The notes beneath the pieces are model-generated. The model was not told the DNA's origin. It searched no databases and saw nothing but the letters and a program-made list of their open reading frames with translations. From the NCBI RefSeq assembly GCF_008729015.1, contig NZ_RKSM01000001.1, positions 2,728,001-2,792,000 of the forward strand: a stretch of 64,000 nucleotides of DNA. Direction: 5' to 3'. This DNA is from Haloarcula sp. CBA1129. GTDB taxonomy: Archaea; Halobacteriota; Halobacteria; Halobacteriales; Haloarculaceae. Shown piece by piece: positions 18,387 through 26,463 of this stretch. The translations under genes and the position numbers were made by a program. How positions within the stretch are numbered: position 1 is the stretch's first letter; each line of letters starts with the position of its first letter.

Positions 18387-18824
18387 TTAGCGGTCCCCGC
18401 GTAAAAAGGACGCGTCGTCGGGAGAGTAGACGGACGAAGCGCGGTTTCGGAGCGACGCGAGCAGATCGCGTCGGATGGTCGCCGGGTCCCGCCCCTTGCT
18501 ATCGAGGAGTCGACAGGCCTCGTCCTTCCGGTCGACCCACCACGTCCGGAGCGCAGCGGGGTCGGCAGTGCGGGCGAGGACGATATCGTCGATATCTGAC
18601 AGCGTCGGGTCGAGCCAGCAGACCGCGTAGGTCCGGACCGAGCCATCGAGCACGACTAGCTGATCGTGGGTCGCATTGAGGGCAGCAAGGACAGTAGCGG
18701 CCGTCCAGTCGTTCCCGAGCGGTCGGGACTGGGCGATGGGGTCGGCGTCGACGCCCCAGTGTGCGATTCGGCAGTCGTAGCGGCCGTCAGGACGGGCGAC
18801 GGCCACAAGCGTTCGACGACCCAT
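18387..18824 (-). CDS. Conserved haloarchaeal protein (DUF6735-like)
   Basis: 145 aa. The N-terminus MGRRTLVAVARPDGRYDCR followed by IAHWG resembles the haloarchaeal DUF6735 family, function unknown; this match is from memory and weak. The middle contains VLDGSVRTYAVCWLDPTLSD, and the C-terminus is Arg/Asp-rich. It is 10 bp upstream of nucS on the same strand, so the two are probably one transcript, which would make it a candidate NucS partner. Confidence 0.6.
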   Translation of the reverse strand: MGRRTLVAVARPDGRYDCRIAHWGVDADPIAQSRPLGNDWTAATVLAALNATHDQLVVLDGSVRTYAVCWLDPTLSDIDDIVLARTADPAALRTWWVDRKDEACRLLDSKGRDPATIRRDLLASLRNRASSVYSPDDASFLRGDR

Positions 18825-19010
18825 CAGAGACCACCGAGCGTGTGAGCGGGCATGAGTTCCCGTGGCAACGTGGTCCTATTTGAACGCTGGCCCACAGGAG
18901 ACCAGTCAGTCTCCACGCAGTCACGAGTGCAAGGTCCCAGACCCCACGAGATTGCTGAGCATTGGTAACTCGGCACAACCCTCAAGTAGCACGTTACCGT
19001 ACACTAACAT

Positions 19011-19298
19011 ATGATGGTGAGTGAGTGGCTCTACGGCGCAATCGCGCTTCTCGTGGGGCTCCACGTCCTGACCATGCTGTACGCGTACCGGCATCGGGGC
19101 GACCCGGCCGGGACGACCGGTCAGGCCGATACTGAAGCGCGCCGTGGCAGCGCCACCGATGACAGCACTGAATCCATCGACTGTCCCCAGTGCGGGGCGA
19201 GGAACCAGCAGGACTACCAGTTCTGCCGGCAGTGCGTCGCCGACCTGACGAGTGGGAGCCCGCAGCGCCAGCCGACGGACCGAAGCCAGCCGTACTGA
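19011..19298 (+). CDS. Membrane-anchored zinc-ribbon protein
   Basis: 95 aa with one N-terminal membrane span (about 4-25), a flexible acidic linker and a C-terminal zinc ribbon with two CxxC pairs (CPQCGARN, CRQC; about residues 57-80), expected to face the cytoplasm. The start could be either of two consecutive ATGs (19011 or 19014). Function unknown. The next gene, 110 bp downstream on the same strand, may form a functional pair with it. Confidence 0.7.
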   Translation: MMVSEWLYGAIALLVGLHVLTMLYAYRHRGDPAGTTGQADTEARRGSATDDSTESIDCPQCGARNQQDYQFCRQCVADLTSGSPQRQPTDRSQPY

Positions 19299-19408
19299 CA
19301 CCGTTGCAAGGCCCGGGTCGAAGCAAACAGTTTGAGCACTGCTGTCGGCCAAAGGATTTATTTCGACGACAACATATTTGAATATACTGTCACGGACGGG
19401 GGTAGACT

Positions 19409-20704
19409 GTGAAAAACGTCATCGATATCCGCTCCTCGGGTCGACCAGATATATTCGACCGGGCGAACACCGACGGGCTGTTCGGACGCACGCGCCGCCT
19501 TCAGCAGCCGCTAGAGAAGTATCTGCGGGGGACAGAGACACCACGATATCTCGCGTACAACGACCAGTCAGGCGTCGTCGCCGCCCGGGGAGACAATGAG
19601 TCGCTGACGCCGGCTGACAACTACCGCGCGTTTCTGCTCGCAACGACCGTTCGAGCCCTGTTCGTCGTCGGCGACGACAGCGGTGACCGGACCGTTTCGC
19701 TCCCCTACGAAGACATCGTCGCCGTAGACTGCACGTCGGGTTTCCGAACGACGACACTCGAAATTACCACCGTCGACGAGGACCGCTGGGTGTTCGAGTG
19801 TAAAGGCAACCTGACCACAATGACGCGATTCGTCGACGAAGCCACGCAGATTTGGACACGGACGCTGACCGAGCTTGACCGGGCAGAATCCCAAGTCGAG
19901 GCTGCGGCGGCGGCACTGGAGGAGACATCCTTCGGTACAGCAGCCACGCATATCACGGCCGCACAGGAGGCGCTCGATAACGGACGGGAGCGGATCGAAA
20001 CGCTAGGCGAGGGAGCAACGACGACCATCGAAGACCGCCTCCAGTCAGTACAGACCCGGATCGACACCTGCCAGCGCCGACGCCACGTCAGAGCGGCCGA
20101 GGAGCACCGCGACACGGCCCGGCACGCATGGGAGATCAGAGCGTACGAACGAGCCGCGGATGCGTACGCACAGGCTCGCAGCGAGTACGACCGAGCGCTG
20201 GCGGTAACGGCACCGGAGCCGGCGACAGAAGCCATCACAGACGCCCGAGACGCAGTCGAAGCGGAATACGCCGAACTCCTGTCGGCCCCCGTCGATGCGG
20301 CACAGGTGGCTGCAAGCGCGGCCAGAGCCACGGCAGACCCGGCGAAGCGAGCGAGCCATTGGGAGGACGCGCTCGACCGATACCGAACGGCGTACGAACT
20401 GGACTGGGGCCGTGACCGCCGGTTCGACGGCGACCGGGCGTCGCTCCGACAGGCACTCGCGGACATCGCCGTCGAACTGGTCGATGCGCATCGTGAAGCG
20501 GGACGACAGGCGCTACGGGAGACCGGCGACGAGTCAAAGCGAGAGCCGTCCGGGACCGCGTGTGAAGATGCGGTGGCCCACTTCGAGCGCGCACGCGAAG
20601 TTGCCACCGAGCTTGTACCCGACAGACGCGAGCCGCCGGCAGACGAACTGGCCGCCGTATCCGGACAGGGAGCCAGCGTCGAGGCAGAGCCGAGCGGTCG
20701 GTAA
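19409..20704 (+). CDS. PH-like domain plus long helical-repeat protein, function unknown
   Basis: 431 aa, GTG start. Residues about 30-150 look like a bacterial PH-like barrel (RAFLLATTVRALFVVG, VSLPYEDIVAVDC, TTLEITTVDEDRWVFECKG). From about 155 to 420 the sequence is Ala/Glu/Arg-rich, predicted coiled-coil or TPR-like helices, several with repeated ARATADPAKRASHWEDALDR-type segments. There is no signal peptide or span. It may bind membranes or scaffold a complex. Two TATA-like boxes lie upstream (19357-19363 and 19374-19380). Confidence 0.7.
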   Translation: MKNVIDIRSSGRPDIFDRANTDGLFGRTRRLQQPLEKYLRGTETPRYLAYNDQSGVVAARGDNESLTPADNYRAFLLATTVRALFVVGDDSGDRTVSLPYEDIVAVDCTSGFRTTTLEITTVDEDRWVFECKGNLTTMTRFVDEATQIWTRTLTELDRAESQVEAAAAALEETSFGTAATHITAAQEALDNGRERIETLGEGATTTIEDRLQSVQTRIDTCQRRRHVRAAEEHRDTARHAWEIRAYERAADAYAQARSEYDRALAVTAPEPATEAITDARDAVEAEYAELLSAPVDAAQVAASAARATADPAKRASHWEDALDRYRTAYELDWGRDRRFDGDRASLRQALADIAVELVDAHREAGRQALRETGDESKREPSGTACEDAVAHFERAREVATELVPDRREPPADELAAVSGQGASVEAEPSGR

Positions 20705-20734
20705 TTGTTTATCAGCGGAGAGTCGGGTACCAGT

Positions 20735-21718
20735 ATGCGCTTTGGCGTTATTTCAACAGCGGGAATCGCACGCAAAGACGTGATTCCGGGCATCCAGAAG
20801 TCGGGTCATACGGTCACGGCAATCAGTTCCCGAAACCGGGACCGCGCCAGCGAGGTGGCCGAAGACCTCGGTATCGACAGCGCCTTCGGCGACTACGAAA
20901 CGATGTTCGCCGAGGCGGACATCGACGCCGTCTACAATCCGCTCCCGAACGCACTCCACGCCGAGTGGAGCCAGCGGGCGGCAGACCACGGCCTCAACGT
21001 ACTCTGTGAGAAGCCACTGACCGTCGACGCTGCCGGGGCAGTAGACCTCTTCGACTACTGTGCCGAACAGGGTGTTACGCTAATGGAAGCGTTCATGTAT
21101 CAGTTCCACCCGCGAACCCGGCGAGCCAAGGAAATCGTCGAGAACGAGCTGGGCGAGGTGCACACTGTCGACGCGTCGTTCAAGTTCCCGCTCTCGGACC
21201 CCGACGACATCCGACTGGACCCCGAGTTGGCCGGTGGGAGTCTGATGGACGTGGGCTGTTACGCTGTCAGCGCGGCCCGGGGCTTCCTCGGCGAACCGGA
21301 CCGGGCGTTTGCCCATGCCCGGGACTCCCGGGACAGCGGCGTCGATACGAACCTCAGCGGCGTCCTCTCGTACGACGACGGGCGGGTCGCCTCGGTTTCC
21401 TGCGGGTTCGACGGGCCGAGACGAGAGTACTACCGGGTCGAGACCGACGACGGCTGGCTCGAAGCGCCGAACTGCTTCGGCCCGGACCACGATCAATCAG
21501 TCTCACTGACGTACAGCGTTGACGGCCGGGAGGTAACCGAGACGTTCGATCCCGTCGACCACTACCAGTTACAGGTCGAGGCGTTCGCAGACGCCGTCGA
21601 GAGCGGGGAAACGCCGCCTATCGACCGCGCCGAAACGCTGGGGAATATGCGCACCATGGACGCGCTGGCCAGAAGTGCAGACACCGGTGAACCGGTCTCC
21701 GTCGCCAGTCCCGAGTGA
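20735..21718 (+). CDS. Gfo/Idh/MocA family oxidoreductase (sugar dehydrogenase-like)
   Basis: 327-aa NAD(P)-dependent oxidoreductase. The Rossmann domain starts at residue 1 (MRFGVISTAGIARKDVIPGI), followed by the family CEKPLT motif and the C-terminal sheet domain with GGSLMDVGCYAVSAARG. Family members oxidise sugars, inositol or dihydrodiols; haloarchaeal D-xylose dehydrogenase belongs here, but substrate cannot be decided. I start at ATG 20735 because the ten codons before it precede the Rossmann strand. An aldo/keto reductase follows. Confidence 0.88.
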   Translation: MRFGVISTAGIARKDVIPGIQKSGHTVTAISSRNRDRASEVAEDLGIDSAFGDYETMFAEADIDAVYNPLPNALHAEWSQRAADHGLNVLCEKPLTVDAAGAVDLFDYCAEQGVTLMEAFMYQFHPRTRRAKEIVENELGEVHTVDASFKFPLSDPDDIRLDPELAGGSLMDVGCYAVSAARGFLGEPDRAFAHARDSRDSGVDTNLSGVLSYDDGRVASVSCGFDGPRREYYRVETDDGWLEAPNCFGPDHDQSVSLTYSVDGREVTETFDPVDHYQLQVEAFADAVESGETPPIDRAETLGNMRTMDALARSADTGEPVSVASPE

Positions 21719-21791
21719 GACACAGGCCCGGCATGTGCCGCGACACGCCGGGCGCGAAACGGTTTTGACTGCGGCGGATGAGGCATGTACT

Positions 21792-22631
21792 GTGACACCC
21801 CCAACAGTGACGCTTCCGAGTGGCGACGAACTGCCGATGGTCGGCGTCGGGACGTGGGACATCGACGGCGACACCCTCCAGAAGTCCGTTCAGACGGGGA
21901 TCGACGCGGGCTACGCCCACGTCGACACCGCCGAGGGCTACAAGAACGAGGGCGAAATCGGCGAGGCACTGGCCGACTACGACCGCGAAGACGTGTTTCT
22001 CACGTCGAAGGTCCTGCCCAAGCACCTCGACTACGAGTCCGTCATCGAAGCCTGCGAGGCGTCGCTCGACCGCCTCGGGACCGGCTATCTCGACCTGTAT
22101 CTCGTCCACTGGCCCAACCCCGCGACCTCCATCCGCGAGACGATGAACGCGATGGCCACGCTCCACGATCAGGGGAAGATCCGCAACGTCGGCGTCTCGA
22201 ATTTTAGCGCGTACCAGCTCGGGACCGCCCAGCACGTCGCCGACGTGCCCATCGCCGTCAATCAGATCGAGTACCACCCTTGGAACACACAGGATCAAGT
22301 CGTCGAGTTCTGCCGTGATACCGACACCGTTGTCGAGGCAGCCGCGCCGCTGGGCCGGACAGAAGTGTTCGCCGACGATGTCATTCAAGATCTGGCCGAA
22401 AAATACGACAAGTCGCCTGCCCAGATCATCCTGAAATGGGCGGTCGAGAACGACGTGGTGGTGCTACCGAAGTCATCCTCGCCCGAACACGTCCGGCAGA
22501 ACGTCGAGTTGTTCGACTGGGAGCTCGACGCCGCCGACCGCGAGCGCATCGACGCCATCGAACACGAGCAGGCGGTCTACGACACCGGCATCAACGACTG
22601 GGACAACGACACCTACGGCATCTCACAGTAG
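21792..22631 (+). CDS. Aldo/keto reductase
   Basis: 279-aa NADPH-dependent TIM-barrel reductase. Seen: LPMVGVGTWDIDGDTLQ, the catalytic D and Y in HVDTAEGYKNE, the lysine in FLTSKVLPK, the histidine in LVHWPNP and the cofactor region LPKSSSPEHV. I choose the GTG at 21792, because starting further upstream would overlap the previous gene with an unrelated sequence. It may share a transcript with the upstream Gfo/Idh enzyme (74 bp) and with the small membrane protein downstream (6 bp). Confidence 0.9.
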   Translation: MTPPTVTLPSGDELPMVGVGTWDIDGDTLQKSVQTGIDAGYAHVDTAEGYKNEGEIGEALADYDREDVFLTSKVLPKHLDYESVIEACEASLDRLGTGYLDLYLVHWPNPATSIRETMNAMATLHDQGKIRNVGVSNFSAYQLGTAQHVADVPIAVNQIEYHPWNTQDQVVEFCRDTDTVVEAAAPLGRTEVFADDVIQDLAEKYDKSPAQIILKWAVENDVVVLPKSSSPEHVRQNVELFDWELDAADRERIDAIEHEQAVYDTGINDWDNDTYGISQ

Positions 22632-22637
22632 TCTCCG

Positions 22638-22823
22638 ATGGTCGATCCGCCCGCACTGGACCGCTGGGACGCTACGGCCGCGGCGAGTGTCGCTGTTTTA
22701 CTCATCTTGGCGTACGTCATAGTCCCGAATCCGACGGTCCAGTACGGGACGTGGCTGGTCGTCTTCTGCATCTGGATGGCTTGGTTCGTCTTTTTCGGTG
22801 CCAAATGGTTATACGGCCCCTAA
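22638..22823 (+). CDS. Small two-span membrane protein
   Basis: 61 aa, unrecognised. Two hydrophobic segments at about 12-29 and 37-56 (WLVVFCIWMAWFVFF) separated by NPTVQYG. It starts 6 bp after the aldo/keto reductase stop, so it is likely translated from the same mRNA. Confidence 0.6.
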   Translation: MVDPPALDRWDATAAASVAVLLILAYVIVPNPTVQYGTWLVVFCIWMAWFVFFGAKWLYGP

Positions 22824-22866
22824 ACCGGTGCGTTGAAGCTTTTACTCGATTCCGTGTCAGCGGAGA

Positions 22867-22873
22867 TTTATTT
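22867..22873 (+). promoter_or_regulatory. TATA-like box of the 45-aa gene
   Basis: TTTATTT, 25-31 bp upstream of the ATG at 22898. Confidence 0.4.
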
Positions 22874-22897
22874 ACTCCCACTCTCTATACACACCCG

Positions 22898-23035
22898 ATG
22901 CCCCGTATCGAAGTCTCGGAAAACCTGTACCGGCAGATCGAGAGCGAAGCCAATAACGACGACTTCAACGACACGCTGTGGAAGATGGTGGGCTCCTATC
23001 GGCGGACGAACAATCCGGAAGCGGACCAGACGTAA
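22898..23035 (+). CDS. 45-aa conserved haloarchaeal microprotein, ribbon-helix-helix-like
   Basis: MPRIEVSENLYRQIESEA followed by FNDTLWKMVGSYRR: a short beta strand and two amphipathic helices, the pattern of small RHH/antitoxin-like DNA-binding proteins. A well-placed TATA box supports independent expression. No toxin-like partner is adjacent. The RHH assignment is an inference from the strand-helix-helix pattern. Confidence 0.6.
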   Translation: MPRIEVSENLYRQIESEANNDDFNDTLWKMVGSYRRTNNPEADQT

Positions 23036-23175
23036 ACAGACGTATCGCAGTCACCGACGGCCCGTAGCGGGACAGTTCTGAAGGTTCGATAGTTTTCGCT
23101 AGGCGTTGTACCCGCGGTCGTAGTGACATCGGCGTCCCCGTCACTGTGAGCGGCAATCACTGCCGTCGATACGCA

Positions 23176-23183
23176 TATTTTTA
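23176..23183 (+). promoter_or_regulatory. TATA-like box of the GATase gene
   Basis: TATTTTTA, 26-33 bp upstream of the ATG at 23209. Confidence 0.4.
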
Positions 23184-23208
23184 CGATTTGAGTCGCTTCG
23201 TACTGGTA

Positions 23209-23922
23209 ATGAGGCCACGAATCGCCCTGCTGAACGCGGCCCACGACGGCGAGGACAACCGCCGGAACTTCCGGCGGGAACTCGACGCCGACCTCGTGGA
23301 GTACGACGTGACCGAGCGCGAACTGCCCGACACCTTCGCGTTCGACGGCTGTCTGGTCACTGGCAGCCGCGCGTCCGTCTACTGGGAGGAACCATGGATC
23401 CGCGATCTCGAATCATGGGTCAGTGACGGGATCGACCGCGACATCGCGTTCTTGGGCGTCTGTTTCGGCCACCAGTTGCTCGCACACGCGCTCGGTGGCA
23501 CCGTCGAGCCGATGGACGAGTACGAGATCGGCTACCGGACCGTCGAACACGACGGTGAGAACGAACTGCTCGATGGCGTTGATGAGTCCTTTACCGTCTT
23601 CACGACGCATTCGGACCGCGTCGCCGAAGTGCCGCCGGGCGCGACCACGTTCGCCGAGAACGACTACGGCGTCCACGGCTTCCGGAAAGAGAACGTCTTC
23701 TCGGTGCAGTTCCACCCCGAGTACGACCCTGCGACGGCCGAGACGGTGACGAAAGGCAAGGACGACCAGCTCGCCGACGAGCGCATTGCGGCGGTGCTGG
23801 ACGGCGTCACCGAGAAGAACTACCGCGCCGCCTGTGAGGCGAAGCAGTTGTTCGACAACTTCACCGAGTTCGCTGCGCGTCGGACGCGTGATGCAACCGG
23901 CTCCGCCGCGGCCGACGACTGA
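23209..23922 (+). CDS. Class I glutamine amidotransferase (GMP synthase-type domain)
   Basis: 237 aa. Seen: nucleophile elbow FLGVCFGHQLLAHALGG with the catalytic cysteine, and FHPEYDP with the catalytic His and Glu. It lacks a synthetase domain, as in the stand-alone YfeJ/YgiQ-type GATases that act on small metabolites, so the amination partner or gamma-glutamyl substrate is unknown. I start at ATG 23209 (MRPRIALLNAAHDG), which fits the TATA spacing; the upstream part of the frame is atypical. Confidence 0.88.
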   Translation: MRPRIALLNAAHDGEDNRRNFRRELDADLVEYDVTERELPDTFAFDGCLVTGSRASVYWEEPWIRDLESWVSDGIDRDIAFLGVCFGHQLLAHALGGTVEPMDEYEIGYRTVEHDGENELLDGVDESFTVFTTHSDRVAEVPPGATTFAENDYGVHGFRKENVFSVQFHPEYDPATAETVTKGKDDQLADERIAAVLDGVTEKNYRAACEAKQLFDNFTEFAARRTRDATGSAAADD

Positions 23923-23940
23923 CTGATTCCAGTCCGAACG

Positions 23941-24417
23941 TCAGGTGAACCGGCCGGTCTCAGCGTCACAGTCTTCACAGCGCGTCACCAGCGCGTCCCG
24001 GTCATCGGTCATCTCGACGTAGTTGTGTGTACGACCGCCACAGTCCTCACAGTGCCGAAGCATATCGGTATCACCCATCTCCTGTGGTGCGCCGAGCGCG
24101 AGCGCGACCACGCGTTCCTCGCTCTCGTTGTGGCCGCGTTGCCACTCGCCGGGAGCGAAACGGATGGCCTCGCCGGCCGCAACGGACACGTCGCCGTCCT
24201 CCGTCTCGAACGTCGCTGTGCCCGACTGAATGAGAAACACCTCTTCCTGATCCGGATGGCGATGGTACCCGAAGCCGAAGGACTCGCCCGGTGCCAGTTC
24301 ATAGTAGTTCAGCGCGATATCGCTGGTGCCGAGCGGCCCGGCAAGCGCCCGCTTGACCGACGCCGGTCCCATTCGCGATTCGACGGCGTCGAGACTGACT
24401 TTCTCCATAGTTGCCAT
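23941..24417 (-). CDS. Cupin protein with C-terminal zinc ribbon
   Basis: 158 aa. Residues about 38-105 form a cupin barrel, with metal-ligand-like GYHRHPDQEEVFLIQSG and the second motif FAPGEWQRGHN. Residues about 120-155 carry two CxxC pairs (CEDCGG, CEDCDA), a zinc ribbon. The fusion suggests a sensor or regulatory role, but the ligand is unknown. The start is either ATG 24417 or ATG 24408 three codons in. Confidence 0.75.
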   Translation of the reverse strand: MATMEKVSLDAVESRMGPASVKRALAGPLGTSDIALNYYELAPGESFGFGYHRHPDQEEVFLIQSGTATFETEDGDVSVAAGEAIRFAPGEWQRGHNESEERVVALALGAPQEMGDTDMLRHCEDCGGRTHNYVEMTDDRDALVTRCEDCDAETGRFT

Positions 24418-24509
24418 ATGCAGCGGACAGGGCTTAACCGTTGGTCAGACCGGGCAATCGTGGTGACACTCGCGAGTCACGCCACAGCAGCAAAGAAACG
24501 GAGCGGCGA

Positions 24510-24674
24510 TCACTCGCGTCGGTCGATATCGAGTTCTTCGTCGAGGTCTTCGAGCCAGTCGGCGTCTTCCAGTTCCGCCATCTGTTCACGGAAATGTGTC
24601 TTGCAGACACCGACCTTGACACCGTCGTTCTCGACGGCGATGTCAGCTTCACGGTCGCAGTAGTGACACTGCAT
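24510..24674 (-). CDS. DUF6757-like zinc-finger microprotein
   Basis: 54 aa, short enough to be missed. It begins MQCHYCDREADIAVENDGV and continues KVGVCKTHFREQMAELED. Cys3, Cys6, Cys24 and His27 form a likely CxxC-CxxH zinc site, followed by an acidic helix ending DRRE. The N-terminal motif matches the haloarchaeal DUF6757 family as I remember it; function unknown. It is co-directional with the cupin gene, 92 bp upstream of that gene's start. Confidence 0.75.
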   Translation of the reverse strand: MQCHYCDREADIAVENDGVKVGVCKTHFREQMAELEDADWLEDLDEELDIDRRE

Positions 24675-24728
24675 ACTTGAATAGTAGTCCCGGACGACAT
24701 TGAACCCTCGGGTTCCGTCTGCCGGTTG

Positions 24729-25505
24729 TCAGACGCTGAGGATTGTCTGGACGCGGTCCCAAGCGGCCGCATCCAGACCCGTGCCACCCACCGTCTCCCC
24801 GTGGGCGTCACTGCCGCCCGTCGGGACGAGATCGTATCGCTCGATAGCCTCGTCGACGAGGCTGTCGTCGACCGCCCGGCCGTAGGGGTACCACCGTTCG
24901 ACAGCGTCGAGCGACGCACACTTGGACAGCGCGGCCGCCGTATCGGGGTACCTGAACGGGTGGGCGAGGCCGACCAGCCCGCACGCGTCCGAGAGGACCG
25001 CACAGCCGCGCTCGAAGGACGGGACCTCTCGGGGGACGTAACAGGGACAGTCGTCGCCGATGAGTTCGTCGAACGCGGACTGGAAGGTGTGGTCGGACAC
25101 CTCGGCGATAGCGCGGGCGATGTGTGGCCGTCCCAGCCCGTCACGCGGTTCGACGGGCAGCGAGACGCCCAAACGGTCCTCGACACAATCGATGATTCGT
25201 GCGCCGCGCTCGCGGCGGTTCCGCTGGATACGCGCACACTCAGCCCGGAGTTCGTCGATCGGGTCGACACCGTAGCCAAGCAGGTCCAGTCGCTGGGTGT
25301 CAGTTTCGACACGGAGTTCGATGCCGTGGAGAAGCGTCACACCGTCCCGCTCGGTGACGGGGCCGTCGAATGCGGGCTGGAGTCGGTCGTGGTCCGTGAC
25401 GGCGACGACCTCGACGCCCGCTCGGCTCGCGGCGGCCGGGAGCTCGTCGAATGAGAGCGTCCCATCGGAGCGGGTCGTGTGTACGTGCAAGTCAGCGACG
25501 ACCAT
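24729..25505 (-). CDS. PHP-domain metal-dependent phosphoesterase
   Basis: 258-aa trinuclear metal enzyme of the PHP superfamily. Metal-ligand motifs seen in order: DLHVHTTRSDGTLS, AVTDHD, LLHGIEL, LAHPFRYP and GGSDAHGE. This architecture matches the YciV/RNase AM-type phosphoesterases that hydrolyse 3',5'-nucleoside bisphosphates or short RNAs from the 5' end; the exact substrate is inferred. No polymerase domain is attached. It may be co-transcribed with the downstream DUF6757 and cupin genes. Confidence 0.88.
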   Translation of the reverse strand: MVVADLHVHTTRSDGTLSFDELPAAASRAGVEVVAVTDHDRLQPAFDGPVTERDGVTLLHGIELRVETDTQRLDLLGYGVDPIDELRAECARIQRNRRERGARIIDCVEDRLGVSLPVEPRDGLGRPHIARAIAEVSDHTFQSAFDELIGDDCPCYVPREVPSFERGCAVLSDACGLVGLAHPFRYPDTAAALSKCASLDAVERWYPYGRAVDDSLVDEAIERYDLVPTGGSDAHGETVGGTGLDAAAWDRVQTILSV

Positions 25506-25621
25506 ACCACTCCCACAATCCCCAGCAGGAAGCCGCTTCCGGTCAGATCATGAGTCGTGGACACACGAAACGTGGGTTCCTTATACGCATTAAGGGATAT
25601 TATGATTATCTATAGTGAAGG

Positions 25622-25628
25622 TTTATTA
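25622..25628 (+). promoter_or_regulatory. TATA-like box of the DUF5789 gene
   Basis: TTTATTA, 24-30 bp upstream of the ATG at 25652, inside an unusually AT-rich 60-bp stretch. Confidence 0.45.
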
Positions 25629-25651
25629 GGAACCATGAACTTTCGATAGAC

Positions 25652-25939
25652 ATGCGAATGCTAAGCAACGCAACGGACGCCTTCCAATCGTACGACTACC
25701 CGGTTTCCGCCGAGGAAATCATCGAGGGCGACGGCGACATGGAACTCGAACTGCCAAACGGCACCGAGCGTCTGGGCGACGCGCTGAGCCGGTCGGCTCC
25801 AGAAACCTTCGAGAGCGCGGAAGACGCCGAGTTCGCGGCATTTTCCGGTGTTTCGAGCAAAGCCATCGGCCGGAAGGGCTACTCCGACCGCGACCCGGTC
25901 TGCATGGGCGAGGACGGGCCGGACGAAGTCTCCTTCTAA
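25652..25939 (+). CDS. DUF5789-like protein
   Basis: 95 aa. The pattern YPVSAEEIIEGDGDMELELP followed by GTERLGDALSR, ETFESAEDAE, and the highly conserved VSSKAIGRKGYSDRDP near the C-terminus identify the haloarchaeal DUF5789 family (related to DUF2795), function unknown. A strong leaderless-type promoter suggests high expression. Confidence 0.75.
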   Translation: MRMLSNATDAFQSYDYPVSAEEIIEGDGDMELELPNGTERLGDALSRSAPETFESAEDAEFAAFSGVSSKAIGRKGYSDRDPVCMGEDGPDEVSF

Positions 25940-26052
25940 CGGCCGCGACTGACCGCTGTCACCCCAGCTCTGGACGGGCTTTCCGTCTCATTCGTTTTCA
26001 CACAGGCGAGCACCAGCGCCATCGGTGTCGGTGAGTGCACACACTGGAGCAG

Positions 26053-26463
26053 CTACCGGTCGAGAAAATCCGGCTTATCAACGGCATCAGTGCTGTCGAT
26101 TGACTGCCTGTCAAGCAGTTCTGAAGCCTCAAGGGCCGACGGCAGGCCGTCGCGGCCGCTGGTCGGCACGTCGTCTTCGTCGAGATACGTCTTCTCGCCG
26201 TTGATCAGGTCAGCCCAGAGGGCGTCCCGGTCTGCGCTGGTCGTCTCCGCCGCTTCCTTGGCTTCGTTGCGCCCTTCGTCGTACGCGAGTTCGACCATGC
26301 TCTTGTGGTACGCCGAGTTCATCTCGGCGTAGATGGCTTCCAGTTCCTCGCGGTTGTACTCCCCGAGGCGCTCGGCGACACCGATGGCGTAGGCCCGGTC
26401 GGTAGCCTCGTCCTTGTCGAGGGCCTCCCAGTCGGTCCCGAACTCGCGCTCGTAGCGACTCAT
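26053..26463 (-). CDS. Small acidic helical protein, partner of the KaiC-like ATPase
   Basis: 136 aa, not recognised. Mostly helical and acidic; the centre has YNREELEAIYAEMNSAYHKS and ELAYDEGRNEAKEAAE, and the C-terminus a low-complexity acidic tail. Its ATG overlaps the stop of the upstream KaiC-like ATPase by 4 bp (ATGA), so the two are translationally coupled and probably interact. Confidence 0.65.
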   Translation of the reverse strand: MSRYEREFGTDWEALDKDEATDRAYAIGVAERLGEYNREELEAIYAEMNSAYHKSMVELAYDEGRNEAKEAAETTSADRDALWADLINGEKTYLDEDDVPTSGRDGLPSALEASELLDRQSIDSTDAVDKPDFLDR

